Positions 12,111-23,896 of a stretch of 64,000 bases of DNA are shown one piece after another. How positions within the stretch are numbered: position 1 is the first letter of the stretch; every line of letters starts with the position of its first letter. Source of the DNA: Takakia lepidozioides (Eukaryota > Streptophyta > Takakiopsida > Takakiales > Takakiaceae); the NCBI GenBank assembly GCA_030704615.1, contig CM060731.1, positions 92,734,756-92,798,755 of the forward strand, written 5' to 3'. Under the pieces are notes generated by a model, which saw only the letters and a list, made by a program, of their open reading frames with translations, was not told where the DNA came from and did no database searches. Both the position numbers and the translations under genes were made by a program.

Positions 12111-12713
12111 CGGCCCCGTTAAGCGGGAAGTGGGGGTTAGCTGGCCGATTCAGGCTCGCAACCCCCCTGTGCGGCCAGGCCTTTAGGCTCATTGGATAGG
12201 TAATCGCATCAGCTATGAGGTTGCATTTCCTAATTCATCATTGGGCCTGGCCCCAGCCACGTGGAACACCTAGAGTCTGCCACACTCGTGGTTTTCAGCC
12301 CCATTTTAGGCAGCTAACCTGCCCTCCATCCTACGTGTCAACTAGGGTCAGGTTAGGAGAAATTCCAGGCACCCCTGGGTCGATTGTGCCTCCTCTCTCC
12401 CCTGTGTCACGTGTGTCAGTCTGCTGTCCCCACCTACCTGCGCTGTGGCGGTTCGTAAATAATGGGCCGAACACGGTGCTGGACGGTGAGGGTCGTTGCG
12501 CTTGAGGGAGAGAGGAGGTAGGTCGGCTACCCGGAGACAGTGTGTAAGAACACAAGTTTGGATTTTCTTCCTGTTTCCGTTCTTGCTTCCTTGAGATACC
12601 GTTTGGATGTGCCCGGCCGTAGAGAGTGGGTACAGCTGAGTGGTTACGTGTCTAGAAGAATTGGCTGTTTTCTTGGCTGTGTTCATAACGTTTGCAAATT
12701 GAGCTATCCACTC
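12111..12713. other. Spacer with inverted 15-mer; no gene seen
   Basis: Between the Harbinger remnant and the oxidase. CCCTGTGCGGCCAGG near 12,167-12,181, followed by CCTTTAGG, is the reverse complement of the 15-mer at 6,649-6,663 and may be an element terminus with a TTA target site. An open frame runs into the oxidase from 12,540, but the first well-placed Met is at 12,714. Confidence 0.35.
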
Positions 12714-15700
12714 ATGGCCTATAGAGATGGGCATCTTGAAGGTCCCGACGAGTCCGAGGTTTCCGCATCAGCGAGTCCTCGTCAAAATGAGCAGTACAGA
12801 CACAATGCTCCACCAGTCAGCGCAAGGATGTTGGACACTCGCAATGGGGAGCCACGAGAACAGGGTGAGATAGCTGGGAATTACATGGCAGGGCACCCCT
12901 CGTTGACGACCTGGAATCCACCTCTTGCGCACTCTTTCCCAGCAGCACAGATGGAGGCACTCACCTCTATTTGTGATACTTTGGTTCCGTCGATTGAGCC
13001 GCGAGAACCTGAGGTTTCAAGAGGAAGCACTGTGGAGGATACTTTCTACCGATTGTCTCTGAGTCAGGGGTTCCTGCAATCGTAAGCTTTGCGTGCATCC
13101 TTATTTCAAACGTTTTGTTGGTTGTATCATGCTCGTCAGCTCAATCACCTCGCCTACATCCATAGAGCCAATGCTGCATGTTGCGAGCAACCCTCTTATC
13201 AGAATTTACCGCTGGGTCCAGTTTGAGGTAATTTGGAGATGGGTGGCAAGCCAGGAAGCCATACTGGAGGTGGGCATAGCTACCACTGTAGGTGGTACTG
13301 AGTTGTTTGATTTTATTCCTTCCTTACCTTCATATGTCACAATTTACGAACTCTGTCAGCAGTGACTGTTCAAGCTGGAAAATTTTGTATTCACACGTTT
13401 ATCAGCAGATGAGGCTGAGCCTTTTAGTTGGATGGTTAAATATCCTCACCAGCAATGAGTAATCTACAGGTGCTTGAAGTTGCGTTCTTTTTGTCCTCCC
13501 TCCTTATCTCATACAGTTTATATGCCACTTTCTTTCCCTTCACACTGAAGCCTGCTTCCTTATGACGAACTGGCAGGTCGCAGGTTATCTCCAACGTTCT
13601 TAAGCCCCCAGTGCTCAGAGTTATCGGTGTGCTCCTGTGGCTTCTCTCTACACGACTGGGAACCTTTCTCTTGAGGGGGAGAGCCAGTGTAAGCAGAAAG
13701 TTTCCCTTCTTCCACAAATATTTTCAACTCCCCAGAAAACAACAAGAGAAGGTCTTGCAAAGCGTTCCGAACCATGAAGTCAAGGGTTCGCTCAGCGGTA
13801 GAGCGCCTCGATTCCACCTTTTTCCTTACGTAAGATTCTACTTCCAGTTTCCGGTCGGGCTGGTTCTATGGTGGTCACAGAGTTCTTTATCGGCAATCCG
13901 CGCATTGTTCAAGGTCTTCAAATCCATCACACTTTGGGCCTTCTACTGCAAGGTATTTTATCGCCCTAGAGGCAGTTCTGGCTCAGAATGTGACAGGCAC
14001 AATAGATTCACCAATCTATTATGCAAGCAGATTACTGGCAGCAGCTTACTGACAGCAGCTGAGAAGAATTATAGCACCACGGAAAGGGAGGCATTGGCAA
14101 TGATTTATGCTGTTCAGCCCACCTTGTTCTGCTTGGGTCCATATCTCAATGTTAAATGACACTCTTCCGGTTTACATTGTTGAGGAAGTAATCTGAGTTC
14201 ATCGTTCCACTGATGATTAACCACAGATGTTGGCTGAGGGGACAAACTTTGGACCTGTCTTCCTCCAAGCTGATAAGTTGGGTGTACAGGTCGATGCAAA
14301 TGGGTCCAATCAAACTTGGAAGGATATTGGCTATTGCCCTGATCCCAAAGTGGCTTCCTGTGCGATAGGCTCAGACCTCAGCAAAATTACGTCCCGTAAA
14401 CCTCTCACACATAGATTGATTGATGTTAATGCTGCACAAGAGAGCCTTAGCACAGTTCTAGCTAATGCTGGGTGTTCTGTATTGGGAGATATAAGTCATC
14501 TAAAAAGCCTAGCAGATAAACAATGTCAAGGTTCAGTGACAGGGAAAGACATAGGCATAAGGTGTGATGTGGTAGTTGTGGGGTCGGGATCTGGCGGTGG
14601 AGTAGTGGCAGCTGTTCTTGCCAAGGCAGGCTACAAAGTAGTGATCCTAGAAAAGGGGCAGTATTTTGCACAGGAGGACATCACAACTTTGGAAGGACCT
14701 TCTATGATTTCCTTGTATGAGAAATTTGGGGCTCTCGCAACAGATGATGCGGGTGTCTCTCTTGTTACAGCAACAACAGTGGGTGGTGGGTCTGCTGTGA
14801 ATTGGTCTGTCTGCTTCCAGACTCCACAAAATGTGTTAAAGGAGTGGGTTGAAATTTTTGGGCTCAATCTCTTTGCAAGCAAGAAATATGAAGATGCAAT
14901 GGAAACAGTGTGGCAACGTCTTTCTGTGCAGCCTGCAGTCAGCAAGGAGAATCTTCAAAACTCAGTACTCAGGGAAGGGTCCAAGAAACTAGGATTTGAT
15001 GTGGGTACTTTGGCTCGCAATGCTAGCCCTGACCACTACTGCGGATGGTGTAGCTATGGGTGCCGGACAGGTGAGAAACAGTCGACCTCTGAGACATGGC
15101 TGGTGGATGCCATCACCACAAACAATGCAGTTATTCTCTCAGACTGTACAGCTGAAGCAGTTTTGCTTTGGCCAAACATGGGGCAGAGGCCAAGGCAGGC
15201 ACGAGGAGTGGTGGCTGGAGTTGGCAAAGGGCCTAACCGCATTTTTATAGAGGCTTGTGCTACTGTAGTGGCTTGTGGGTCCCTTATGACCCCTCCTCTC
15301 CTCCTGAATAGTGGACTAACCAATCCAAACATTGGAGAGTATCTACACCTTCATCCTACACATGGAGTTTGGGGTTACTTTCCAGACGGTTCTGGCCCCA
15401 AAGGGACATGGTATGAAGGGGGTATCATGACTGCATATTCTCCTGTGGCCACCAGGAGCTCAGTAGTTATGGAGGTATCCTGGAGACGTTATGCCTGCAT
15501 CCTGGAGTTTTTGGGGCATTTGTACCTTGGCGCTCAGGTAATGTACTGCAGACTCTCGTTAAAGGCTTGGGTAGATCAGACAACTTGTGTGAAATTTCTG
15601 GGGGAATTTCACACTGCCAAACTCAGACACGTTTTTTGTCGCCAGGTGATTGCAGATGCAATGCTATCTAGTGTTAATTCAGTAGAACATGTACTGGATC

Positions 15701-16830
15701 TGCTTCCTTCAAGCCCTCAAAGGCTTGGTGAGGCTATGCTTTGCTGTTGATCTTCAACCTCTTGAATGTAATGCAGGTGTGGACTTCAAAGATCGGATGA
15801 CTCGATATTCTCGGACTGCTCACTTAGGTGTTCTAACAAGGGACAAAGGAAGTGGGAAAGTGGGGGTGGACTTCAATGGGGAGCCCACATATGATTACAA
15901 ACTATCTGCTCATGATGAGGAGACAATGTTAGCAGGTGTAGAGCAAGGACTTCGAGTGCTGATTGCTGCAGGCGCCACAGAGATTGGCACCCACCAGTGT
16001 GATGGAGAGCGCTTTCAGGTTGAAGGTATTAATGCCTGTGTAAAGGAGGAGACCATCTAGTGATGCAACCTGAGACTAAGTTTCCAGTGGAAACAGTCAC
16101 AGCCAGAAATCCTCTTAGTTATTTCCCAGGCTTTAAAGCTGAGGTTACTGAATTGAAGCTTCTTCTGTATAGTACAAAACACAGCAAGGGCTCTGAAAAC
16201 AATCAACTCTAGTGGCAGGAACTCTAGGTGGACCTTTGGCTGCTTCCCTGGGGTGTACTGAGTTTTACACCATTCACAGGTGGAAATTGTAGCAGGCTGA
16301 GCTGCCATGTTTGTACTCTGCCCAGTGTGGTTGCTGTAGAAACCATGTCATTTCATTGCTGGTCGTCCCATTAGTGCATGCATAGTGTAGGAATTTCCAT
16401 GACCTGTAATTGCTGTAGAACATAATATCTCTAATGCGAGGGACCAGTAATTACAATATATGTGTATAATGTGCAGTAGACTCAATAATGACAATGAGAA
16501 ATGAATGGATATTGTATAACATTTTCATCTGTGTTTACAGGAGCCTCTGTCAAAGAGATTGAGGCTTACATGGCAAGGGTCCACAGCAGGGGGATGAAGA
16601 TGCTGAAAATGACACTGGCATCAGCTCACCAAATGGGAAGTTGCCGTATGGGTGGAGATCCCAAAACTTCAGGTGTTGATCACCATGGTGAGACCTGGGA
16701 AGTGGAGGGTTTGTTTTTGGGAGATGCTAGTGTGCTCCCGACTGCTTCTGGGGTGAACCCAATGGTGACTATACAGGCCATTGCCTACTGCACAGCACAG
16801 TCTGTGCTCCAATATATGAGAGAGCTGTGA
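12714..16830 (+). CDS. Long-chain fatty alcohol oxidase (GMC oxidoreductase family), six exons, one apparent frame change
   Basis: Oxidises long-chain fatty alcohols to aldehydes using FAD and oxygen; membrane-associated in plants. Exons by splice phase: 12,714-13,081; 13,577-13,763; 13,881-13,952; 14,290-15,537; 15,777-16,025; 16,541-16,830. Family blocks: [31 protein letters not shown], the FAD Rossmann motif [20 protein letters not shown] (near 14,570-14,630), [58 protein letters not shown], and the C-terminal [18 protein letters not shown]...SGVNPMVT block with the catalytic His region. In exon 4 the frame shifts by one base between about 15,452 and 15,462: [12 protein letters not shown] is followed in another frame by YGGILETL and [10 protein letters not shown], both expected in the family. 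This is either a 1-base deletion (pseudogene or weak allele) or a sequence error. The Met at 12,714 is the first that fits; the N terminus is variable in this family. Confidence 0.9.
13960..14126 (+). mobile_element. Ty3/gypsy RNase H fragment inside oxidase intron 3
   Basis: Reads [18 protein letters not shown] and [15 protein letters not shown], closely matching the RNase H segment of the - strand element at 59.0-59.2 kb. A stop (TGA) and an indel separate the halves. It lies between the donor at 13,953 and the acceptor at 14,289, so it is spliced out. The open frame continuing at 14,227-14,289 is likely also intronic. Confidence 0.75.
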
Positions 16831-17389
16831 AGTCCATGCAAGAGTGTATCTCCATGGCAGTTCTAATTTATGTAAATCCTCTCCTTGTTAAAATTAAGTA
16901 ATATCACCTCATCATTAAGACTGAGGAGATCTGGCATCATGGGAACGAAAGGAAAGCTAATTACCAAATGTATTCCAAGAGTTTTGGAGATGACAGCAGT
17001 TCTATTGCCAGGCTGTTTTCTGCCTTCCTCATAAGATGGCAAGAAAGGGAAGGCTTGATAATTTATCGTGGAGGTTTGTATTTTCAGTATGAACTGATTC
17101 TCAATAGAGAAGGAACCCTGCCATAGTGCTATACCCTGCTGCGTAGGACTCTTTTAAGTACCATTCACACCACATGCTATGTTAGGTTAACACAGGATGT
17201 CAATCTATCTGTTTTTCACACTTCACCACGACACAGGATGGGAGTTTAACGCATGTGTGCCAGGGTGTGGGCCCCGCTAACCGGAGCTTACAGTACAGCC
17301 CTCCGGTGGCCTGCAAGAGCATTCATGTCAAATCCCCACCCCCTCCACAAGCTGCCCGCCCTGCCACCCCGCCCAGCTTGGGCCGGACC
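16831..17389. other. 3' flank of the oxidase; no gene seen
   Basis: Probably 3' UTR and spacer. No coding sequence or structured element is recognisable. Confidence 0.5.
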
Positions 17390-18138
17390 CTGCCCCTCGT
17401 TCCCCTGTCTTGCTCCCTCACTCTCTGTTGCTCCTTTGTTTCACTCCCTTGGGTCAATCCCCCGTGCTTCGCTCCCCTGCTGCTCCTCTCTCGCTCCCCC
17501 GCACGGTGTTCCTTTGTTTCGCTCCCCCCCTTCCTCAACTCCCCTATCTCGCTCCCCCGCACTCTGCTCCTTGGTTTCACTCCCCCGTTGTTACGCACCC
17601 CTTTCTCGCTACCCCGTGCTCTGCTATGTGGTTTCACTCCCCGTTGCTATGCTCCCCTCTCTCGTTCCCCGTTCTCGTGCTCCCATGTTTTGCTCCCATG
17701 CGTTCTGCTCCCTTGTTCCACTCCCTAGCTTCTACGCTCCTCGGCGCTCTGCTCCCCTATTTCGCACCCCCCTTTCTCTGTTGCTACGCTCTCCTCTATC
17801 GCTCCCTAGCACTCTACTCCCCCACTGCTCCACTCCCCTCTCTCCCCCGCTCTCTGTTCCCCATTCCTCCGCTCCCCTCTTTCACTCCCCCATTCCTTTG
17901 CTCCCCTCCACTGTCTCGTTCCCTCCATTCTCTCACTTTCTCACCGCACGACCAGAAAGCATTCCTTACAGGGACCACAAAGTTCACCTTATTCAGATAT
18001 GAAAGGCCCCGTTACAATTTTCACAGTGGCACGACTTCCTAGCTGAAATTCGCGTTGTCACTGATTTGAGTGATCTTCTTGTCTCCACTCGACCGCTCCT
18101 ACGCTCCCTGTTTCACTCCCCCGTTCCTATGCTCCCCT
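17390..18138. repeat. C-rich low-complexity repeat (CTCCCC / GCTCCCCT motifs)
   Basis: Irregular iterations of GCTCCCCT and TTTCACTCCC over about 750 bp. Open frames on both strands translate to low-complexity Ser/Leu/Pro peptides and are not genes. Its right edge is the exact 5' truncation point of the methyltransferase copy that follows. Confidence 0.75.
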
Positions 18139-20130
18139 CTGTAAATATAGACATCTTCTTTGTAATGATCACATTTTGTATGTGCAAGGCGACAGATCAA
18201 AGAGCACAATTTGTGCACTTGGTTTGCAAGGTCAACATGATTGACCTTACACCTGTCACTGAATGGAAGAATGTATTGAGGAAAGAGCAATACGACGAAT
18301 GCATCAAGAAAGAAGGAAAGACTTGGTATAACCTTACAATCCATGCAATGACAAAGATTTTGTACAAGGTAATGCCCTGTCTTAACCAAGTTTCATTCTT
18401 TGCATACATAAACAAGATTCACATTTAATGATGATAGGAACAATTTTGGTTCTTTTTGCAGCATGATATTGTTGAGGCCCAACGCATGGCGGGGGGAAGT
18501 TACAAACTTGCTGAGGGGCCAAAGAGTCAAGAGGGCCTTGAAGACAGGCTGGATTGAAAGCAAGTGAGCAACACAAGAGTCAGCTTGTGAAGTTGCTTCC
18601 TGTTGCTGATCCAACCCTTAGAGAGGGGTTTATCCAAGAGCTTAAACTTCATTGGTCACGTGCAAAGGCAGAATCAGAGGAGATGACCCAAGAGAAGATG
18701 GTGAGTATTGCTACAGCCAAGGTGGATTTAGAAGAAAAGGTGGAATGACTACATATATGGAATGGAGATCAAACACTTCACGACCGTGATTTTTTTCCAC
18801 CCGGGCCTATTAGTGGGCCAACACTTGATCCTTGGTTGAATAGAAGGACTTTTTGGTGGCAGGTACATATAAAATTACTATCTTCTCAATGCAATTGTTT
18901 CACATTTGTTGATGACACATTATCTTTTAACACACTAATATAACTGACCGCATTTTGTGACAACTTCATAAGGTTGGAAAATGACTCATTTCAATGAGTT
19001 GTTTCATAGAGAATTCTCTTTGCCAAAGGGGTCATTCAGAGGCAATGATTGGGAACAGCAAACTGGGGGGGGGGGGGGGGAAGATGATGAGACGGATTCT
19101 GTTCACGTACAACCTTTCCATTGAATTGTACATGGACTACTTTGTACACACCTTGTAAGTTGTAAATGTCTCTGACTCATGTATTTTTGTAGTAGATTGG
19201 GATACAAATCTCTTAATGTGCTTGTTCAATTGTTGAACATTTTGCATACATGTTTTTTCCTCAATGGTGGAGGCCTCATCTCCTGATGCGACCTTGAAGG
19301 AGCTCATAGAGTTTTTTAAGAATGTAAATTTCCTTCGACAAACAAATGTGAATGTAAGTGATTCTTCATTATTTTACATCCTCATCATCTGACTATTGAC
19401 TCATACATTTTATGGATATTGTTTGCAGTTGCCAGGGACTTGGTCTAGTGTTGTGGATGGAAAAAACGTACTTATGGCTGTGGACATGATCGTTGCGGAC
19501 TGTCCAACATGAATGCATGTACAGGGTTGTTTAGATGGTGTGCATGTTCCTCCCTGGAATGCTTTTGATAAACGTTATTGGGAGTATGCATTCTTCATTG
19601 CTAATGACCTGTTGGATGACAATGGATGCTTGGTGTTCTTGCAGGGCTCCAATGATTCATTTGCATTAGAGCTCTTTTCTTACTCAAGGGGCAACTCTAT
19701 TTCGGTGCTATCGAGGAAATACACATGCATCAATACTCTCTACACACTCAGAAATGAAAGGTTTTAGTCATCCCTCTTCAACATCTCATTGTTTGTTGTT
19801 TCGTTTTCATACTCGACTCATACATATTAAACCATCTGGGTGGACTATTTTTGTGGAAATGGCACATGTCTAACAGACCGTGTTCTTCCACGCACATGTC
19901 CTCACCAAGCAAGGAGGACTATTCAAACTGCGTGAGTCTGACAGATTTGTGGATCCCCTTGCAGACCCTGTTGAGTTGGATGCCAACTACAACCACATTT
20001 CAGATACTGCTCTGCCCATGCAAACTCCTCAACAAGCTTGGAGGGATGCATGAGACCGTAGTCCGACATTCATGCAAGTGTTGTTGGAGACATGTTTAGC
20101 TTCTGGCTCCCGCATTTTGGATCTCACAGC
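18139..20130 (+). pseudogene. Decayed partial copy of the ParB-like/DNA methyltransferase gene
   Basis: Aligns end to end, introns included, with 40.25-43.0 kb read on the - strand. It covers the equivalents of exons 3-8 of that gene: EWKNVLRKEQYDECIKK near 18,260-18,310, a lost stretch at 18,540-18,560, a poly-G expansion at 19,065-19,080, VDMIVADCPT near 19,480-19,510, WEYAFFIANDLLDDNGCLVF near 19,580-19,640, and a break inside the SAM-binding exon at CTCACAGCTG (20,130). It has lost the ParB-like exon and the last two exons. Stops include TGA where the other copy has TGG (near 18,746) and TGA after DCPT near 19,509. Because introns are kept, it is a DNA-level duplicate and not a retrocopy. 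Confidence 0.85.
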
Positions 20131-23100
20131 TGCCATATCCTAGCGCTCCGATATAGGAGAGCCAGCAGTTGTGTTCGTTTCTAGTGTAATGAACGAGAGC
20201 CGCGATCCTTGTCCTTGTCCTCCGGTGGCTATACTATGAAACCACAATGCGGCTTGTTGGGGGCAAGCTCTTAGTACTGATCACTCATTCCAAGTTACAA
20301 GAATCTACCAAACAGATAGCCAATAACGACAACACGACGACGCGACTCGACTGCACAAGTATTTCCCGAAGATCTCCCTTCGTATCTCTTTTACTACGGC
20401 GACTCCAATCTTGAGTGCCTGAATGCTTCGTTCTACCCATACATGCAATGGGGCTCAGCCCGAGTGTCTCCTACTAGACTGGCATCTCTCTGTTGTATGT
20501 TGCCACAGCCTAACTACCCTCTATTCTCACTGCTGGCTCCCCTATCCCCCTCTTACTCTGGTACCTCCTCTCCTCCTTAGCTGTTGCGTCCTCCATTCAC
20601 GTCTACACAACAATGCTCTCCCTCCCAAAATTGCAGCAACTCTCCTCCACACACACTCTCTTTTTCTCTCCCCTGTGCGCTACTCTATCTGAATTCTTGG
20701 ATAATGCTCCCATGTTCCCCCTTGCTGTTGTTGTCTACCCCCCTTCCCAGCATCGCATCCTCCGCCATCATTCCCTCATGATTGTCCGGAGATTCCTTCT
20801 CGCGAGCTCCTTGTATGATGACGGCAGCGTGAAGTCCTTCCCCAAGAAGGTACTTTGTCCTTGCAGCAGTCCGGCCCTCGTTGTCTCTCCTCCCTCTGTA
20901 GCACCTGGGTTCTTCGTCATTTCGTGCGCACTCGTAGCTCTGGAGTAGTTCGTCGCTGCTCACCCCTCCGCAACCAACAAACACATATTCACCACGTAAA
21001 CTTCATATCCTAGAACGTTGTGATCATATTTTTCTGGGGATGGTACTGTTCTTCCCCCTTCTTTATATCTCCATGTGGCCCTCTTTCCAACAGATATGCC
21101 TAGTTGTGTCCTTGTGTAGCCAACAGGTTCTAGGACCATTGAAAAACCTACAAGTGTGTAGCAATTCAAAAGGATGTCCAGAGCAGTCCTGGTAAGCATC
21201 TGAGGAAATTCCGATGGCAAACTACCACCTCAAACATGACTTGCAACCAAGTATCTATTCCGATGGGTGTGGTGGGTATTAGCACCAACTCTCCAAAGCT
21301 AATCTCAAGTATCATTGCCTATGTCGTTTCACAGTTGCAGATCAAAAGTAACATGTGGAAATAGATAGTTTAATTTCTACCCATGATGAGTACAAAATAA
21401 CTTGAGTCTGTCAAGAAAATGGTCACAACATGCTGAAGATTGTATGACTTCTACTAGTGCTAAGTAAATTGAAGTTGTTCAAACCCACATGCCGGTGTCT
21501 TTGCAATCCATTAGTTGGATCAATCACCTTTTGAGCTCAAGATACAGAGTCTCTTGTTACGTGTAGAAGCTGGTTATAATATTTGACCTCTTGCATCAAC
21601 AAATTATCTTCAAATGTCCAACTCTAAACAGCCTATTCAAGTGAGCCGTATTAAAATATTTCAGAGATAAGGTAAGTAAGTAGAGAATCCACAAGCCTAA
21701 AGCAAAAGAAGTAAGAAGGAATCGGGAACATGCTGAATCTGTGCCCGCAACTTGTTCCTATGGATCAACGCAAGCACCAAAAAGATGAAATCCCTTATGC
21801 GCGATGAAACTTATACGCTTTGACACTCCCTCTGAATAACTATGGAAGTTTTCTAATCGGTGGGGAGATTTTCCCGCTGTAGCCACTGCATAATTCTAGC
21901 GACCACCGAAGGTCGGAAGCTAGTTTAGCGTAGAACAGGAATAGGGTGCCATAGTGCCTTGTCATCGTTACCACATCATCGTCACCACGTCATTGTCACC
22001 ATGTCATCGTCACCACATCATCGTCGCCACGTTTCGTCGTAAAATTGTTTGGGACCTACCCGGCGGACTGCCTGGAATATTTTCTTGGTCTTAGCAAGCT
22101 GTTGGGACGTGCCCGGACTGTCCGAAATGTTTTCTTGGTCTTAGGGTTACTTTCCATGTGACACTGCAATAGGACGAATCCCACCTGTGTTCTTGGACAT
22201 GGCCAAGAGCCGTGCTGCTCCAAGCAAACGTGCTACTGGGGTTCTGCTGGTGTCACACGAAGGGAGAATGGGTCCAGGCACCCAGTTCCATGCACTTCCA
22301 TGGATGTCGAGGCCCATGCAGGGCCTGGCCGGGTCCCGTGCAACGGAGCCCTCACTTTTGGTGAGGCATTGGGGCACACGGGTCCATGGTTGACCTACAC
22401 TAGCCAGTATTTTTCCTCCCATGACCTGCTAAGTAGGTCACCTTCCTTGACACATTTCTTTTTTGGTCACACACGTGCAAAAGTGTCGGTGGAAACCACC
22501 GGACAGGTCCCGTTCCACGGTGGTGCATGGAAAGGGGTGTGAGTGGATGTGACCCGTGGTCAATGGATATGACCTGTGGTTAAACCCATTTTTGGATGAC
22601 GTCATGTAACGGGAACGGGCTTGCATGCGCGATACAGGGCCTGCTCCTTGGGCATATCGGTGACTTTGTCAAATCGAATCAGGATGTGGGGAGGCGAGAG
22701 CGGGAGGCCCGACACAGAGTCGACTTGGGTTCCCTTGGGCAGTTGTGTGAGCGAATACACTTGGCCTTCGCGCCCATCAGGGCATGCTGCTGGGAAGAGT
22801 AGTTGAGGGACATGCGGGTAAGATTTCAAGCAGTGCCGCCGCTTCGTAAATTTCCGAGGCACAGAGGCCTAGTCGTTGGAGCTCGAAGGATGATCGCTCC
22901 TCTGTGATGTACGGGAGACCGGAATCTACCGCGTATTGTTCATGTGCCGAGTATCCCAGCCATAGCAGCGGCAAGTCCTCTGTGCTTGAGGTGTCTCCCT
23001 GTTGGAAGAGGATTTGTGCCATGTGTCCGCGAGACTTTTTGGGGTCGGAGTGACTGCTCCCAACATCGCTATTGAACTCACTTGAGGTTCTTTTAGTGTA

Positions 23101-23153
23101 CAGATTGATTGCCAGCAGCTCCGCTGGAGCTGTGTTTGTTGTGGGTTGTGTCG
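20131..23153. other. Unassigned 3-kb stretch; one possible coding fragment on the - strand
   Basis: No family is recognised. On the - strand, 22,777-23,022 and 22,602-22,862 read in overlapping frames as PLLWLGYSAHEQYAV, LCASEIYEAAALLEILPA and VYSLTQLPKGTQVDSVSGLP, which look more protein-like than chance. They may be a frameshifted gene fragment of unknown identity. Near 22,050-22,143 a unit of about 45 bp ending ATTTTCTTGGTCTTAG or TGTTTTCTTGGTCTTAG is duplicated. The rest shows nothing. Confidence 0.3.
21958..22031 (+). repeat. 18-bp tandem repeat (GTCATCGTCACCACATCA type)
   Basis: About four degenerate units of GTCATCGTCACCACATCA in a row. Confidence 0.75.
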
Positions 23154-23517
23154 TGTGAAGGCCATACCACAGCTGAATGCCACATGAAGGAGAAACATTG
23201 TACTATCTGTAAAATGGATAACCATTCTACTGAGAATTGTTATTACAATAGAAGGACAGCTACAAGAGAACCTAGGCAAGTGAGGGTGCATCAAGTGCAA
23301 CCCCAGCCAAGGAGAAACAATGACCAGGACCACTATGGTAGGCCTGGTGGGTATAACAATGGTATGGCAGGAAGAGGTAAACAAGAGGGAATTACCAAGG
23401 CAATCGCAGAGGCAACTATCAGGGTAATCCAAGGGGGAATTACCAGCCAAGGAATCAAGATTATAGAAATAATCCCAGAATAGACCAAGGGCGAGGACCC
23501 AATGGTGAAGAACTGTG
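23154..23517 (+). pseudogene. Gag zinc-knuckle fragment
   Basis: Reads HTTAECHMKEKHCTICKMDN and HSTENCYYNRRTATREPRQV, matching the gag ORF at 61.65-62.0 kb (-). One complete CCHC knuckle (CTICKMDNHSTENC) remains. A frame change follows near the GNYQGN-repeat region. The match ends at GAAGAACT, just before the third knuckle. Confidence 0.85.
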
Positions 23518-23891
23518 TATACACTAGCTCTACTTCTTACAGAGTGGCGCAAGGAAGGACAGGTCGAAAGTACTTTCTCTCTCACTCACTATTTGCAAGC
23601 CCCGCAAGCTTACACCCACTTGCCTGTTTCATTCTGTGCTAATCACACTTTCATGCTATACGCATTACAAGCTTTCCTATAGCTATTCCAAACAAGGCCT
23701 TCTTGTTTGTCCGGGATGAAGCGAATTAGAGAGATGGAGGATCTCCAAGTGAAGAGCACGACGATTTTACAGAGGCAAACAATCGCCACACCACAGGTGG
23801 TGCAGCTGCTGAAGGAATTGCGGTTGGAGGGATTGTTGCGCAAAGAGTGGTCTTTGCATCATCGGGATTTGATGATCTAGTTCATCAAGAA
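23518..23891 (+). pseudogene. 5' part of the extra 3' ORF (plus copy)
   Basis: Aligns with 56.35-56.70 kb on the - strand. Recognisable parts are YRVAQGR, HTFMLYALQAFL, MKRIREMEDLQVKSTTILQR and ATPQVVQLLKELRLEGL. Nonsense codons TAG occur after ALQAFL and in LMI*FIKNF. The reading continues beyond the inserted chromovirus at 30,870. Confidence 0.8.
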
Positions 23892-23896
23892 CTTTG
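23892..23896. repeat. Target-site duplication CTTTG, left copy
   Basis: CTTTG precedes the TGTCGC terminus at 23,897 and recurs right after GCGACA at 30,870-30,874. Confidence 0.9.

Noticed and set aside
13093-13365. 90-codon ORF
   Set aside because: It lies in oxidase intron 1 (donor at 13,082, acceptor at 13,576) and has no similarity to the family.
13783-13825. tRNA-like D-arm (GCTCAGCGGTAGAGC) in oxidase intron 2
   Set aside because: No anticodon stem or T-arm follows; only the D-arm similarity exists.
17253-18042. Two long overlapping ORFs (210-249 codons) rich in Ser, Leu and Pro
   Set aside because: They translate the C-rich low-complexity repeat; several frames on both strands are open and no motif is present.
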